Shown piece after piece: positions 1-8,182 of a DNA stretch of 64,000 nt. A program made the translations under genes and the position numbers. Location of the stretch: NCBI RefSeq assembly GCF_000403435.2, contig NZ_KE159710.1, positions 372,001 through 436,000 on the forward strand, read 5' to 3'. The notes beneath the pieces were generated by a model. The model saw nothing but the letters and a program-made list of their open reading frames with translations. It searched no databases and was not told the origin of the DNA. Position 1 is the first letter of the stretch. Every line of letters begins with the position of its first letter. This stretch comes from Oscillibacter sp. 1-3 (lineage in GTDB: Bacteria; Bacillota; Clostridia; Oscillospirales; Oscillospiraceae).

Positions 1-838
1 TGATGGAGATACGGAAGATACTCTGGATCACAATATAGCCGCCGATCAGAACAATAGCAATCACACCAACAATCGGTAAAAAATCAAAGGATTTAGAAGC
101 ATAAGCAAAATATTTGCTGTTCATTTTGGGCATAGAAAGCTGATATTCCTCCGCAACCTCCCTGCAATAAGAGGTCATCAGTTCTTCGTCCAACTGAACG
201 CTGTTTTTGAAATGGGCATAGGCGCGATACCCAGCGGGGTTAAACCCGTCCCATTCTTTCAGGGCAGCTTTGGAAAGAATGATGGCACAGGTATTCGCTT
301 CTTTTTCATTTACGCTGTCCAGAATGCCGGTAACGACATAATCGCCATGAAAACTCTCTGTATCTAAGGTCACAGTGTCCCCGATCTTGGCATTGTGTCC
401 ATAGGTGGAAAGAAAGTATTCGCTTACGACAACTTCATTTGCCTTTTGGGGCAGATTTCCCTCCAATAGCTTCATTTGGTCGCGCCCAATCTCCATCATT
501 TCTGCGTCATTATATACATAAGAGGCATGATAGCCCTGTTCTGAAAGTTCCTCACCCAGCATATAGTAGCCGCCTACGCGCTCAAACTCCGGCACTCCTT
601 TCAGGGTTTCAATGTCGTTTTCCTCTATACCCAGCCAAACCGCCTCATAAGTATCGACAACCTGATTGCGCTGCATTTGTGTCAGGGAAGTAGACACAAT
701 TCCCGTAAAGCAGATCAGAAACGCCGCCAGCGCAACGGCGATCACCACCATCAGATTCCGGCGCTTCTCGCTTATCAGACTTTTCTTTGCCAGCTTCTTT
801 GTAATGGCGCTGGTATCATTCTCAAAAGGCCATGTCAT
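1..838 (-). CDS. FtsX-family ABC transporter permease, C-terminus outside the window
   Basis: The frame is open from the ATG at 838 to the window edge, about 279 codons. A cytoplasmic N-terminus (starts MTWPFENDTSAITKKLAKKS) is followed by one hydrophobic segment and then a long extracytoplasmic domain. A second membrane segment (FLPIVGVIAIVLIGG) begins just before the edge. This matches the MacB/FtsX permease layout. It lies 14 bp after the ATPase gene and is probably its membrane partner in an export or peptide-resistance transporter. The product is partial, so the substrate cannot be judged. Confidence 0.85.
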   Translation of the reverse strand, partial: MTWPFENDTSAITKKLAKKSLISEKRRNLMVVIAVALAAFLICFTGIVSTSLTQMQRNQVVDTYEAVWLGIEENDIETLKGVPEFERVGGYYMLGEELSEQGYHASYVYNDAEMMEIGRDQMKLLEGNLPQKANEVVVSEYFLSTYGHNAKIGDTVTLDTESFHGDYVVTGILDSVNEKEANTCAIILSKAALKEWDGFNPAGYRAYAHFKNSVQLDEELMTSYCREVAEEYQLSMPKMNSKYFAYASKSFDFLPIVGVIAIVLIGGYIVIQSIFRISI

Positions 839-852
839 AGCCTGCCACCTCC

Positions 853-1518
853 TTATTCCACAATCCTGCCATCCTCAATGCGGACAATCCAATCTGCAAG
901 GCGGGCAATGTCATTGTTGTGGGTAATCATCACGACAGTTTGCCGGAACTCCGCGCTGGTGCGTTTGATAAGCCCCAGCACCTCGGCGCTGGTCTTGCTG
1001 TCAAGGTTGCCGGTCGGCTCGTCGGCCAGCACGATAGCCGGTTTGGTAATCAGGGCGCGGGCAATCGCCACACGCTGCTGCTGGCCGCCGGAGAGATTGT
1101 TCGGCATATTCTTCAGTTTATCTTCCAGCCCCAGCAGGTGAACAATCTCGTCTAAAAACGTTTGATCCACCGTGTCCCCGTCCAGCTCCACCGGCAGGAC
1201 GATGTTCTCATACACATTCAGGATGGGAACAAGGTTATAGTTCTGGAAGATAAAACCGATGTTGCGGCGGCGGAAGATGGTGAGCTGTTCGTCGTTCTTC
1301 TTTGCCAGTTCTTCGCCCCGGACAATCACGGTTCCGCTGGTGGGAGTGTCCAGCCCGCCCATCATGTGAAGCAGGGTGGACTTGCCGCTGCCGGAGGTTC
1401 CCACAACGGCCACAAATTCGCCCTCGTCCACGGAGAAGTTCACGCCGTCAAGGGCGCGGGTGATGTTCGGCTCTGTGCCGTAATACTTTTTCAGGTCAAT
1501 CGTCTGTAAAACGCTCAT
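853..1518 (-). CDS. ABC transporter ATP-binding protein (MacB/LolD/BceA type)
   Basis: This 221-residue nucleotide-binding subunit would power the adjacent FtsX-type permease. Walker A is GTSGSGKST near residue 43, the signature is LSGGQQQRVAIARAL, and Walker B is ALITKPAIVLADEPTGNLD, followed by the H-loop MITHNN. I chose the ATG at 1518 because TGAAAGGAGT lies just upstream. A longer frame reaching 1647 would run through the promoter and operator and is unlikely. The promoter block upstream matches that of the response regulator gene 3 kb away, so this transporter is probably the target of that two-component system. Confidence 0.92.
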   Translation of the reverse strand: MSVLQTIDLKKYYGTEPNITRALDGVNFSVDEGEFVAVVGTSGSGKSTLLHMMGGLDTPTSGTVIVRGEELAKKNDEQLTIFRRRNIGFIFQNYNLVPILNVYENIVLPVELDGDTVDQTFLDEIVHLLGLEDKLKNMPNNLSGGQQQRVAIARALITKPAIVLADEPTGNLDSKTSAEVLGLIKRTSAEFRQTVVMITHNNDIARLADWIVRIEDGRIVE

Positions 1519-1560
1519 ACTCAAAACTCCTTTCAAGGCTTTCTGGCTGTTGATAAGGCT

Positions 1561-1599
1561 ATTGTAAAACCCAAATGTCCGCGAAATGTTGCAGCGGAC
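1561..1599 (-). promoter_or_regulatory. operator and -10 box for the ABC operon, shared with the regulator gene
   Basis: On the minus strand the block GTCCGCTGCAACATTTCGCG plus GACATTTG is followed, 5 nt later, by TACAAT at 1566-1561. The same block with the same spacing precedes the response regulator gene at 4825-4864. The -35 region has no good consensus and is covered by the repeat, as expected for an activated promoter. The link to the response regulator is inferred from position and identity. Confidence 0.7.
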
Positions 1600-1621
1600 C
1601 AAAAAAATCATTAAAAATCGG

Positions 1622-1650
1622 GGTGAAATGTTACAACGCTCGGACATTTC
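1622..1650 (-). promoter_or_regulatory. second, diverged operator-like copy upstream of the ABC operon
   Basis: On the minus strand GTCCGAGCGTTGTAACATTTC resembles the main operator (GTCCG, then CGYTGYAACATTTC) and lies about 50 bp further upstream. It could be an auxiliary regulator site. It is less well conserved than the copy at 1572-1599, and its role is inferred. Confidence 0.4.
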
Positions 1651-1727
1651 AAAAAAATTTACGGCGGGCAGCCGGAAATGGCCGTCCGCCGCGTTCTATT
1701 TTATTGAAATTGAAAGACAGCAGTAGC

Positions 1728-1901
1728 TCAAAGCAAGCTGCCTTTCAGCCCTTTTTTGAAAACTAATACGGCTCTTTCTGTTCCCCAAAATGACATTGTG
1801 ACAAGCCGATAACTTTGCTTTTCCATTTCTTCTATTTTTGCATTGATTTTCTCTGTTACATTTTCAACGGTAATTTCTTCGACTAATTCAGTCCAATACA
1901 T
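1728..1901 (-). CDS. 57-residue protein of unknown function next to cat
   Basis: The start at 1901 has GGAGG eight bases upstream (GGAGGTAATAAAG), and it overlaps the end of the cat gene by 14 bp, so the two are probably co-expressed. The product is charged at the N-terminus (a likely helix rich in Glu and Lys) and ends in a beta-like stretch with the motif SFWGTERAVLVFKKG. That tail is reminiscent of small DUF4177-like Firmicutes proteins, but I cannot assign it. It shares the AT-rich composition of cat and the NTF2-like gene, so it probably arrived with them. Confidence 0.6.
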   Translation of the reverse strand: MYWTELVEEITVENVTEKINAKIEEMEKQSYRLVTMSFWGTERAVLVFKKGLKGSLL

Positions 1902-2553
1902 CTTTATTACCTCCGTCAAGTGCATTTATCAGTTCTTGTACCTCATTAAAAAATCTACACAAATGAAACCCATCTGCCACAGCATGATGAATGTTCATAG
2001 TAAGCGGCATCATGTACCTGCCATGTGACATTTCATATTTTCCCCAAGTAATGACTGGTGCAAGAAATTTACCCTCATCAAAAACATGAACATCAAAGTG
2101 GCTGTATTTTACCCATGGTAAACAAGATACATCAAAAAAGTTCAAGGGCTGGTTTTCCACAAAAGCACGATCCGCTTCATGTTTTTCTTTGTCAACCATG
2201 AAACGCTCAGAAAATTCAAATATATCATCAGAAAATTCCGTGACTAATTTTGTGAAATTTTCATCTTCTTTATGAAATTCTGTATATGACGGACTAATAA
2301 AATTCCATTTTATTAGATCACCAGTATCGTTCCAGCTATATTTGAACTCATCATGTGTATTAACAACTTTTGATACAATCCATATCATAGACGGATAAAA
2401 TTTCAGATTATTTCTCTTTGAAAATTCTATTAGATTTGTCACATCAATCTCCACAGTTAAGCTCATAACAATACGCATATTTTCAATGTAGCTCTTAAAT
2501 AGCTTTCCTCTGCTCCACTCATTCAAATCAATTTTTGTATAGCTCATTTCCAT
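1888..2553 (-). CDS. catA: type A chloramphenicol O-acetyltransferase
   Basis: The product would transfer acetyl from acetyl-CoA to the 3-hydroxyl of chloramphenicol, giving cytoplasmic resistance. The catalytic motif MNIHHAVADGFHLCRF, containing the general-base histidine, lies near residue 190. The N-terminal pattern TKIDLNEWSRGKLFKSY and the middle segment FFDVSCLPWVKYSHFD are also CAT-like, and the length (about 221) is normal. Several ATGs are clustered at the start; the one at 2553 has AAAGGAG at the best distance, and 2559 or 2547 are alternatives. The gene is markedly more AT-rich than its neighbours and sits between a kinase gene and the ABC genes that kinase probably controls, so it looks like inserted cargo. 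Confidence 0.93.
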   Translation of the reverse strand: MEMSYTKIDLNEWSRGKLFKSYIENMRIVMSLTVEIDVTNLIEFSKRNNLKFYPSMIWIVSKVVNTHDEFKYSWNDTGDLIKWNFISPSYTEFHKEDENFTKLVTEFSDDIFEFSERFMVDKEKHEADRAFVENQPLNFFDVSCLPWVKYSHFDVHVFDEGKFLAPVITWGKYEMSHGRYMMPLTMNIHHAVADGFHLCRFFNEVQELINALDGGNKDVLD

Positions 2554-2629
2554 ATTCATTCTCCTTTTCATTTTTAAACTTTTTAAGAAAACACAAGCCT
2601 CTCCGAATTGTATAGAACTTCATACACTT

Positions 2630-3049
2630 CTAAAACCAATTCGCCTTTTGATTTCTAAATTGAGGGATGTCGCTTTCTTGATAGGGATTATAAGTATTGC
2701 GGTTACACCCAAACTCTTTTAATGCTTTTATTTTATTGTCCTCTGTCCATTCAACCAAAGAAATGCCGTCAAATTCCTCTATATCCCCATTGTTCATTTC
2801 ATTTTTGAAATACCATTCTACAATCGTTTGATTTTCTTTATGGAAGAATTGCCTGATTTCCCAAATTACCACCTTTCCACGGGTATTCCACTCCTGAAAC
2901 CAATGCTTTACGGTTTTACGATTGCTATACTGGGGACACCAACTTTCTGTATAGAGGACATCTTCTGTAAAAATATCATCAATGCCCATATCTTTCTGAT
3001 AAAGCCACATATCAAACCACAGTCGGATCGTTTTTTCTCGTTCATTCAT
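2630..3049 (-). CDS. NTF2/SnoaL-like nuclear transport factor 2 family protein
   Basis: This 139-residue protein has the small cone-fold pattern of the NTF2-like family. An N-terminal helix (NEREKTIRLWFDMWLYQKD) is followed by the conserved 'FTEDVLYTESW' segment and strands such as VVIWEIRQF and TIVEWYFKNEM. Its substrate is unknown. The ATG at 3049 has GAGGTG about nine bases upstream; an in-frame ATG at 3079 is less well placed. It is AT-rich, begins 27 bp after the kinase stop codon and precedes cat, so it appears to be part of the same acquired block. Confidence 0.75.
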   Translation of the reverse strand: MNEREKTIRLWFDMWLYQKDMGIDDIFTEDVLYTESWCPQYSNRKTVKHWFQEWNTRGKVVIWEIRQFFHKENQTIVEWYFKNEMNNGDIEEFDGISLVEWTEDNKIKALKEFGCNRNTYNPYQESDIPQFRNQKANWF

Positions 3050-3075
3050 AATAGAAACACCTCGCTCATTTACTT

Positions 3076-4107
3076 TCATTTTGTAGGCAGCATAATGGAA
3101 AATTCCGAACCCTTGCCCGGTTCCGAAACTACTCTGATATAGCCGCCCTGCCGCGTTGTGATCTCGCGCGCCAGATACAGGCCAATGCCAACGCCCTGCT
3201 GTTCGTGTACTTCTTCCTCACGATAGAAGCGCCGGAAGATGGCGGCCTGATTGCTTTCGGAAATGCCCTTGCCGGTGTCGGCCACTTTGATCTCCACATA
3301 CATTTCCCACAGTACCACCGACACATCAATTTTCCCGCCTGCCGGGGTGTACTTCACCGCATTGTCCAGCAGGTTAAAAAGGGCTTCGGATGTCCACTTG
3401 CTGTCATGGGAAACGGCCAAATCCTCCGGGCAGTCCACGGACACGGCGATTTCCTTTTTCTCCGCTGCATACACAATCCCACTCATAGCCTGCGCCACGG
3501 TATCAAAAAGGCGGCCCGGTTTCTTATCCAACTGGATCACGCCCGTTTCCAGCCGGGAGGTTTTCACAAGGGCCTGAAAGAGAAAGTCCAGCTTATCCGT
3601 CTGGCTGCGGATTCCCCGGATAAAGTCAGTGCGCTCCGCCTCAGTCATAGGCTTTTCCAGCAGGGTGTCCGTCGCCATTTTCAGGTTGCTTACCGGTGTT
3701 TTCACCTGATGGGAAATATCCGATACAAGGGCCTGTAACTCCTGCCGTTCCTCGTCCACAAGACGGCGGTTCTCCTGCATGATCTGGTAAAGCCTTGCCA
3801 GCCGGTGTCCGATTCTGGCAAGCTGGGTTTCGCTGTCCTCTGGCCGCTGGGGCGCTTCATTCCCGGCGATCATGTGGTCTAAAGTCTGGCACAGGTCAGC
3901 GGTAAACTGTGACAGCCGTTTTCCAAACGCCTGCGTCAGTACAAAAATCCCCACAAGGGCGCACAGCAGCAGCGCCCCGCCAGTCAGCAGCACCGCTGCC
4001 TGTTTTGTCACAAAACACAGGGCTATGGTAATCCCGGACATAGAGAGGACAAGTCCCATTGCTACCCGGCCAAACAGCCGCTTTACCGAGAGGTTTTGAA
4101 ACTTCAT
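3076..4107 (-). CDS. sensor histidine kinase of the ABC-exporter module
   Basis: The 343-residue kinase has two N-terminal membrane helices (residues ~10-60) with almost no extracytoplasmic loop. A dimerisation/phosphoacceptor helix follows with SDISHQVKTPVSNLKM (His near 140), then an ATPase domain with N-box ALFNLLDNAVKYTP, G1 VADTGKGI and G2 GVGIGLYLAREI. It should phosphorylate the regulator encoded just upstream. The ATG at 4107 overlaps the regulator stop as ATGA, which fixes the start. A short sensor of this kind usually detects ligand through its partner transporter. Confidence 0.9.
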   Translation of the reverse strand: MKFQNLSVKRLFGRVAMGLVLSMSGITIALCFVTKQAAVLLTGGALLLCALVGIFVLTQAFGKRLSQFTADLCQTLDHMIAGNEAPQRPEDSETQLARIGHRLARLYQIMQENRRLVDEERQELQALVSDISHQVKTPVSNLKMATDTLLEKPMTEAERTDFIRGIRSQTDKLDFLFQALVKTSRLETGVIQLDKKPGRLFDTVAQAMSGIVYAAEKKEIAVSVDCPEDLAVSHDSKWTSEALFNLLDNAVKYTPAGGKIDVSVVLWEMYVEIKVADTGKGISESNQAAIFRRFYREEEVHEQQGVGIGLYLAREITTRQGGYIRVVSEPGKGSEFSIMLPTK

Positions 4108-4796
4108 TTCGCCTCGCCTCCCGTCCACTGATAGCCCATGCCGTAAACGGTCTTGATGTAGGGCGCGCCGCCGTCGGATTCAATCTTGCTGCGAATCCGG
4201 CTGATGGAGGTTGTCAGGGTGTGTTCATCCACAAATTTCTCGTCTATATCCCACAGCTTTTCCAAAAGCTGCCCACGGGTCAGCACTTGCCGGGGATTTT
4301 TGCGGAACAGGTTCAACATTTTGTATTCCATCGGGGATAGGGTCAGGGGCTTGCCGTTTAGGGAAGCCGCCTGCTCCGAGAAGTCCAGAAACAGCCGCCC
4401 GTCGTCGTAAATGTCCTTGGCCGGTTTGTGGTGTTCCAGCATGGCGAACATGGCTTTGATTTTCCGCTGCAAGGCCCCGATCACAAAGGGCTTTGTGATG
4501 TAGTCCACCGCGCCCACCTCATAGCCTCGTATCTGGTCGCTTTCCTGATCGTTGGCGGTCAGGAAGATTACAATGGTGTCCGGGTGCTGGGGCTTTATCA
4601 GCCTGCACAGTTCAAAACCGTTCCCATCCGGCAGGTTGATGTCCAGCAGCACTAAATCAAATTCCCGCTGGCGTAGGACATCGGCTGCGGTTCTGGCAAT
4701 TAGGACAGAAGTCACGCCGTATCCGTCTGCGGTCAGGTTATAGGCTAACATCTTATTCAAAAAACTGTCGTCCTCGACAATTAAAATCTGCTTCAT
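4104..4796 (-). CDS. OmpR/PhoB-family response regulator
   Basis: The 230-residue regulator has a receiver domain (acidic cluster VEDD near residue 8, phosphoacceptor in LVLLDINLPDGNG, switch Thr in IFLTAND, Lys in YITKPF) and a C-terminal winged helix ending TVYGMGYQWTG. The ATG at 4796 follows AAAGGAAGTGCGG; an upstream in-frame ATG would include the promoter. It forms an operon with the kinase (4-bp overlap). The operator in front of this gene also precedes the ABC ATPase gene, so it probably activates both itself and the exporter. Confidence 0.93.
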   Translation of the reverse strand: MKQILIVEDDSFLNKMLAYNLTADGYGVTSVLIARTAADVLRQREFDLVLLDINLPDGNGFELCRLIKPQHPDTIVIFLTANDQESDQIRGYEVGAVDYITKPFVIGALQRKIKAMFAMLEHHKPAKDIYDDGRLFLDFSEQAASLNGKPLTLSPMEYKMLNLFRKNPRQVLTRGQLLEKLWDIDEKFVDEHTLTTSISRIRSKIESDGGAPYIKTVYGMGYQWTGGEAK

Positions 4797-4824
4797 ATCC
4801 GCACTTCCTTTGCTTTTTGCAGAT

Positions 4825-4864
4825 AGTATAACAGGCAAATGTCTGCGAAATGTTACAGCGGACA
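4825..4864 (-). promoter_or_regulatory. operator and promoter of the response regulator gene
   Basis: On the minus strand, GTCCGCTGTAACATTTCGCA and GACATTTG are followed 5 nt later by the -10 box TATACT (4830-4825). Over the conserved 28 bases only two differ from the copy ahead of the ABC ATPase gene, and the distance to the -10 is identical. This suggests autoregulation by the encoded regulator. Confidence 0.7.
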
Positions 4865-4968
4865 GATTTTTTCAAAAAATATCCACCTCTATTATAATTT
4901 GATTTGGTTAATGATACAAGGATAGCGTTTATATCTCACTAAAAAAACAGTATAATCATACCTGTTAG

Positions 4969-5019
4969 TCGGCACAATAAGGTTATTCCTTTGTTTAAAT
5001 CGGCACAATAGAATATATT
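4969..5019 (+). promoter_or_regulatory. promoter with paired operator-like repeats for the XRE gene
   Basis: TCGGCACAATA occurs twice in direct orientation, at 4969-4979 and 5000-5010, 31 bp apart (about three helical turns). A plausible promoter, TTGTTT (4991) - 17 bp - TATATT (5014), is overlapped by the second copy. This fits autorepression by the XRE protein encoded downstream, which is an inference. Confidence 0.45.
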
Positions 5020-5033
5020 TGAGATGAATGATT

Positions 5034-5310
5034 ATGCCGATTGATGATTTAACAGCTTTGGGGCAAAAAATGCGGGAAGCCCGAAAAAGAAAAGACCTGA
5101 CACAGCAGGAGCTTTCTGATTTGAGCCATGTATCTGTAAAGCAGATTGCCAAGATTGAAAAAAGGCAGATGAATCCGTCCTTTTTGATTTTGAAGGCACT
5201 GGCAAAGGTACTGCTGATTTCTCTGGATTCTTTAATCAATCCAGATGTTTCCCCGGAAGATGAGGGAGCCAGTCAGATGAAGATGCTGTATTGCGGCTGC
5301 CCGTCAGAAA
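5034..5310 (+). pseudogene. XRE-family helix-turn-helix regulator, 3-prime end replaced by IS remnant
   Basis: The first ~85 residues form a clean Cro/CI-type helix-turn-helix: LGQKMREARKRKDLTQQELS, then VSVKQIAKIEKRQ, then LKALAKVLLISLDSL. After about residue 95 the frame runs into sequence that on the opposite strand encodes an IS5-type transposase. The rest of the open frame (to 5825) is therefore not a real C-terminus. DNA binding may survive if the product is stable, but I treat the gene as disrupted. ATGs at 5028 and 5034 are both possible starts; neither has a strong ribosome site. Confidence 0.7.
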
Positions 5311-5576
5311 TGCGTGAACCCCTCTTCCAGAATCCTTTCCCAAATTCCCTTATCCCGCCATCGACAAAACCGTCGGTGTACATTCTTCCAGTTTTCATAA
5401 GTTTCTGGCAAGTCCCGCCAAGGCGCTCCGGTGCGCAGAATCCAGAATACTCCGTCGATAAACTGCCGGGTGTCTCGAGCATTCCCTCCTTGTGTTCCCT
5501 TTTCGCCTATAGTGTATGGCTTGATTTTCTCCCAACCTCTATCGCTTATACCGTGTCGCCGCTGTTCCTTTCCCAT
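5304..5576 (-). pseudogene. IS5-family transposase N-terminal fragment
   Basis: The 90-residue frame MGKEQRRHGISDRGWEKIKP ... FWILRTGAPWRDLPETYENW ... RRFCRWRDKGIWERIL is the typical N-terminal (DUF4096-like) part of IS5/IS427-group transposases. The catalytic DDE part is missing because the sequence passes into the XRE gene. It is a dead remnant. Confidence 0.75.
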
Positions 5577-6097
5577 TTTTCAGCCCCCTATTTCTTTGAG
5601 GACTATTTTATCATATTTATATTGATGATACCATCTAATCGCCAAAAATCTCCTCTCCCTTATACACTGGTACAATCCGCAAACTGTCCAGCAGCATTTT
5701 TGCAGCTGACTGACACCCCATGTAGAAGGACCTCGGCAAATGCGGCAGACTCTCCGCATTTGCCGAGGCATTTTCCGCTCTATATCTACACTACTGGTAT
5801 TCTGCAATTTTCCAATTCCGTCTGATGGCTTATCCGTAAAACCGCAGAGACTCAATCGCAAACCGCTCCAAAGAACAATCCCTTTTTTCCTGCGCCTGCC
5901 GCCAAGTTCCCCGTAAGGCCGTCTTTCCTGGGGATGCCTTCTCTTTCAAGCATTTCCGCCCCTGAAAAGCCCGCTGTTGAACAAAATGTACCGAAACGTT
6001 CATTATCTAACCCTCCAGCATTTAGATTTATCAAAACATCGATGGATACCGGCTGTTTCTATTTTTAGTATACGGTACAAAATTCACCTTTTATATG
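5577..6097. other. non-coding stretch before the PucR gene
   Basis: I see no convincing gene here: open frames on both strands are short and lack ribosome sites or family resemblance. It holds the flank of the IS remnant, a strong hairpin at 5731-5768, and ends at the PucR promoter. Confidence 0.6.
5731..5768. terminator. strong 15-bp hairpin, possible terminator
   Basis: CCTCGGCAAATGCGG (5731-5745) and CCGCATTTGCCGAGG (5754-5768) pair perfectly around an 8-nt loop. The plus strand continues CATTTTCC, only a weak T tract. It may terminate transcription from the XRE/IS side or be an IS-related palindrome. Confidence 0.5.
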
Positions 6098-6126
6098 TTG
6101 ACACTCTACAAATTTATTCTTATAAT
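6098..6126 (+). promoter_or_regulatory. consensus sigma-A promoter of the PucR-type gene
   Basis: TTGACA (6098-6103), a 17-bp spacer and TATAAT (6121-6126) form a perfect consensus promoter. It lies downstream of the first in-frame ATG (6095), so translation must begin later, at the GTG at 6164. Confidence 0.85.
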
Positions 6127-6163
6127 TTATGATAGCATCACAATAAAGAAGAGGTACTGCACA

Positions 6164-7768
6164 GTGGAACACGCAAATTATCCAACCCTTGAGGAATTAT
6201 TGCGACAGGATATATTTTCAAATAGCCAAGTGCTGAGCGGAGAGGCCGCCCTGGATATTCCCGTCGCCGGTGTAAATTTGACAGACACGCCGGATTACTA
6301 TGACTGGGTCTCCCCCCATGAATTGTTGGTTACAAACTGCTACGCCATCTGCGGTGATGCACCCGCTCTGTCCGCATTCATTGGACACCTTGCGGAAAAG
6401 GGGTTGGCGGGTGTATGTATCAAGCCCTCACGGTTTCTGGGAACAATTCCAGAATACATGATCTCGGCGGCAAGAGAGCAGGAGTTTCCTTTGATAGCGC
6501 TGCCGCCTACGATCCGGTTCGCCGATATCACCAAGGCGGTCTCTGACGAACTTCTCCGCCGGCAGACCGCTCTGCTACACAACAGTATCGCGGTAAACCA
6601 GATGCTGCTCCAAACCATTACAGAGGGAGCGTCCCTGGAGGATCTTGCCCGAAGGATACGAGAAATTGCAGGCGGAAGTGTTCTTTTGGTGGATAGCATC
6701 AACCAACGCCAGGCATGCAGCCTATCCAAGGCGGACTCTGCGCGGCTGGCCGCTTTGGAGCATGACGCCCTATGCCAAACCCTTCTGGAAGAGGCGGATG
6801 TCTATGAAATGCAAATCGATGGCCACTTGTTCGGTACCGTCTGTCTGTGCCGGGCGAAAGATCAGCCCCCGCTTCAAACGGACATTCTCTCCCAAATTCT
6901 CCAGACAATCCCACTCGAAATATCCAGGGAACACTCCATACGGAAAACCGAAAGCCGGAGCTTTACTGAGTTTTTTCAGCACCTGATTTCTGACCACATT
7001 CTGGATGACAGTTGGGAGCAATCCCGCGCCAACGCCTTCCATTTGGATTTATCCGCATCGCATGCTTTGTTGGAACTTCATTTTCAGTCAAACAATTCTA
7101 TCAGCGAATATACAGCCACCTTTCAGCGTACTGCTTTTTTTCATACTCTGCGTCAAAGTCTGGAACAGCTTGGTATAGATGCCCACATTATGGATCAACC
7201 CGACGGCTGTCTAATCCTTATGGGTTCCAAAGAGGACTCCATCCCGCTGGATCATGCGTTAGCCCGTCTGTCCTCTACCTTTGAGACCTTTCGAACCGGC
7301 TACCCAGATTTGTCCCTCGCCGGCGGATGCAGCCGCTCACACGCCGGAATCCCCGGTCTCTCTCTCTGCCGTTGGGAAGCACAGCTTGCGCTGAAAGCCG
7401 CCTGTTCAAAGAATGGAAATTCTTTTTTCCACTTTGACCAGCTTGGAATTTTACGGCTTTTATACTCCAGTAATCCGTCCCGTGAAATCGGGCGGTTCAT
7501 CAGAGAGACGCTGAAAGAACTGGCATCACCGAAACTGTCCCACGAAAAAGAACTGCTTGAAACGCTGGAATCCTACTTCCGAAACCTCGGCAACCAACGC
7601 CGCATCGCGCAGGAACTCTATATTCACTATAACACTGTAGCATATCGGCTGAATAGTATCCAAGAACTCACACGGATGAATCTGGATAATCCTGAGCATC
7701 GTATGCAATTAGAGTTGGCGTTGTACCTCCGGCGGATCCACATCATGGATAAATTAGGCCATGTTTGA
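6164..7768 (+). CDS. PucR-family transcriptional regulator
   Basis: The 534-residue protein has an N-terminal PucR sensory region (YPTLEELLRQDIFSNSQVL, then VAGVNLTDTPDYYDWVSPHE) and a middle GGDEF-related or degenerate region. The C-terminal PucR helix-turn-helix (residues ~470-525) reads ESYFRNLGNQRRIAQELYIH and YNTVAYRLNSIQELT. Family members respond to purine or amino-acid metabolites; the ligand here is unknown. The start is the GTG at 6164, preceded by AAGAAGAGG and placed just after a consensus promoter. It is monocistronic, with no neighbouring metabolic gene to reveal its target. Confidence 0.88.
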   Translation: MEHANYPTLEELLRQDIFSNSQVLSGEAALDIPVAGVNLTDTPDYYDWVSPHELLVTNCYAICGDAPALSAFIGHLAEKGLAGVCIKPSRFLGTIPEYMISAAREQEFPLIALPPTIRFADITKAVSDELLRRQTALLHNSIAVNQMLLQTITEGASLEDLARRIREIAGGSVLLVDSINQRQACSLSKADSARLAALEHDALCQTLLEEADVYEMQIDGHLFGTVCLCRAKDQPPLQTDILSQILQTIPLEISREHSIRKTESRSFTEFFQHLISDHILDDSWEQSRANAFHLDLSASHALLELHFQSNNSISEYTATFQRTAFFHTLRQSLEQLGIDAHIMDQPDGCLILMGSKEDSIPLDHALARLSSTFETFRTGYPDLSLAGGCSRSHAGIPGLSLCRWEAQLALKAACSKNGNSFFHFDQLGILRLLYSSNPSREIGRFIRETLKELASPKLSHEKELLETLESYFRNLGNQRRIAQELYIHYNTVAYRLNSIQELTRMNLDNPEHRMQLELALYLRRIHIMDKLGHV

Positions 7769-7998
7769 AAAAAGTCAAAACGCCCAAACAGTGGATCTTT
7801 TTCCGCCGCTCTGCGTTAAATTTTCTTGCCGGGCATCAGCCCGCCTGCAAAAATTTGCCTTGATTGGCGAAAAAATCTCTCGCCGTTGGGCATTCCGCCA
7901 TTTTGCAAACAAGGCCTAGCTTCTTTTGTAAACGGGGATCCATAATTCGGAATCACCATATTGGGATCAAACAAGCCAGTGGTAACGGCGAAATTGCA

Positions 7999-8141
7999 TT
8001 TGACCCATTTTTGACCCAGAACAGGAAATTCCTCTGCGGAACCAACGGAGCGGATGGTAAATGAGGGACTCTATCAGCTGAACGAACACTGCCAAACAAG
8101 GCTGAAAGAGTCTGCCACCATCCCTCCAAGCTACGGACCAG
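7999..8141. repeat. left copy of ~145-bp direct repeat ending in tRNA-Arg anticodon-loop sequence
   Basis: This segment, including blocks such as AACAGGAAATTCCTCTGCGG and CTATCAGCTGAAC, recurs at 13226-13372 with roughly 85 percent identity. Both copies end at CTACGGACCAG, the anticodon loop and 3-prime stem of tRNA-Arg(ACG), then diverge. They look like the terminal arms of two related elements integrated at the same tRNA site. Confidence 0.75.
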
Positions 8142-8154
8142 CCGGTGTTACCCA

Positions 8155-8182
8155 GCGTGGCGGCGCAAGACGCCACGCTTTT
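8155..8182 (+). terminator. intrinsic terminator-like hairpin
   Basis: GCGTGGCG (8155-8162) pairs with CGCCACGC (8171-8178), followed by TTTTA. It lies just right of the repeat end and could insulate the downstream resistance module. Confidence 0.55.

Noticed and set aside
4892..5239. 115-codon minus-strand ORF opposite the XRE gene
   Set aside because: Composition is antisense-like and it covers the promoter and operators; no ribosome site.
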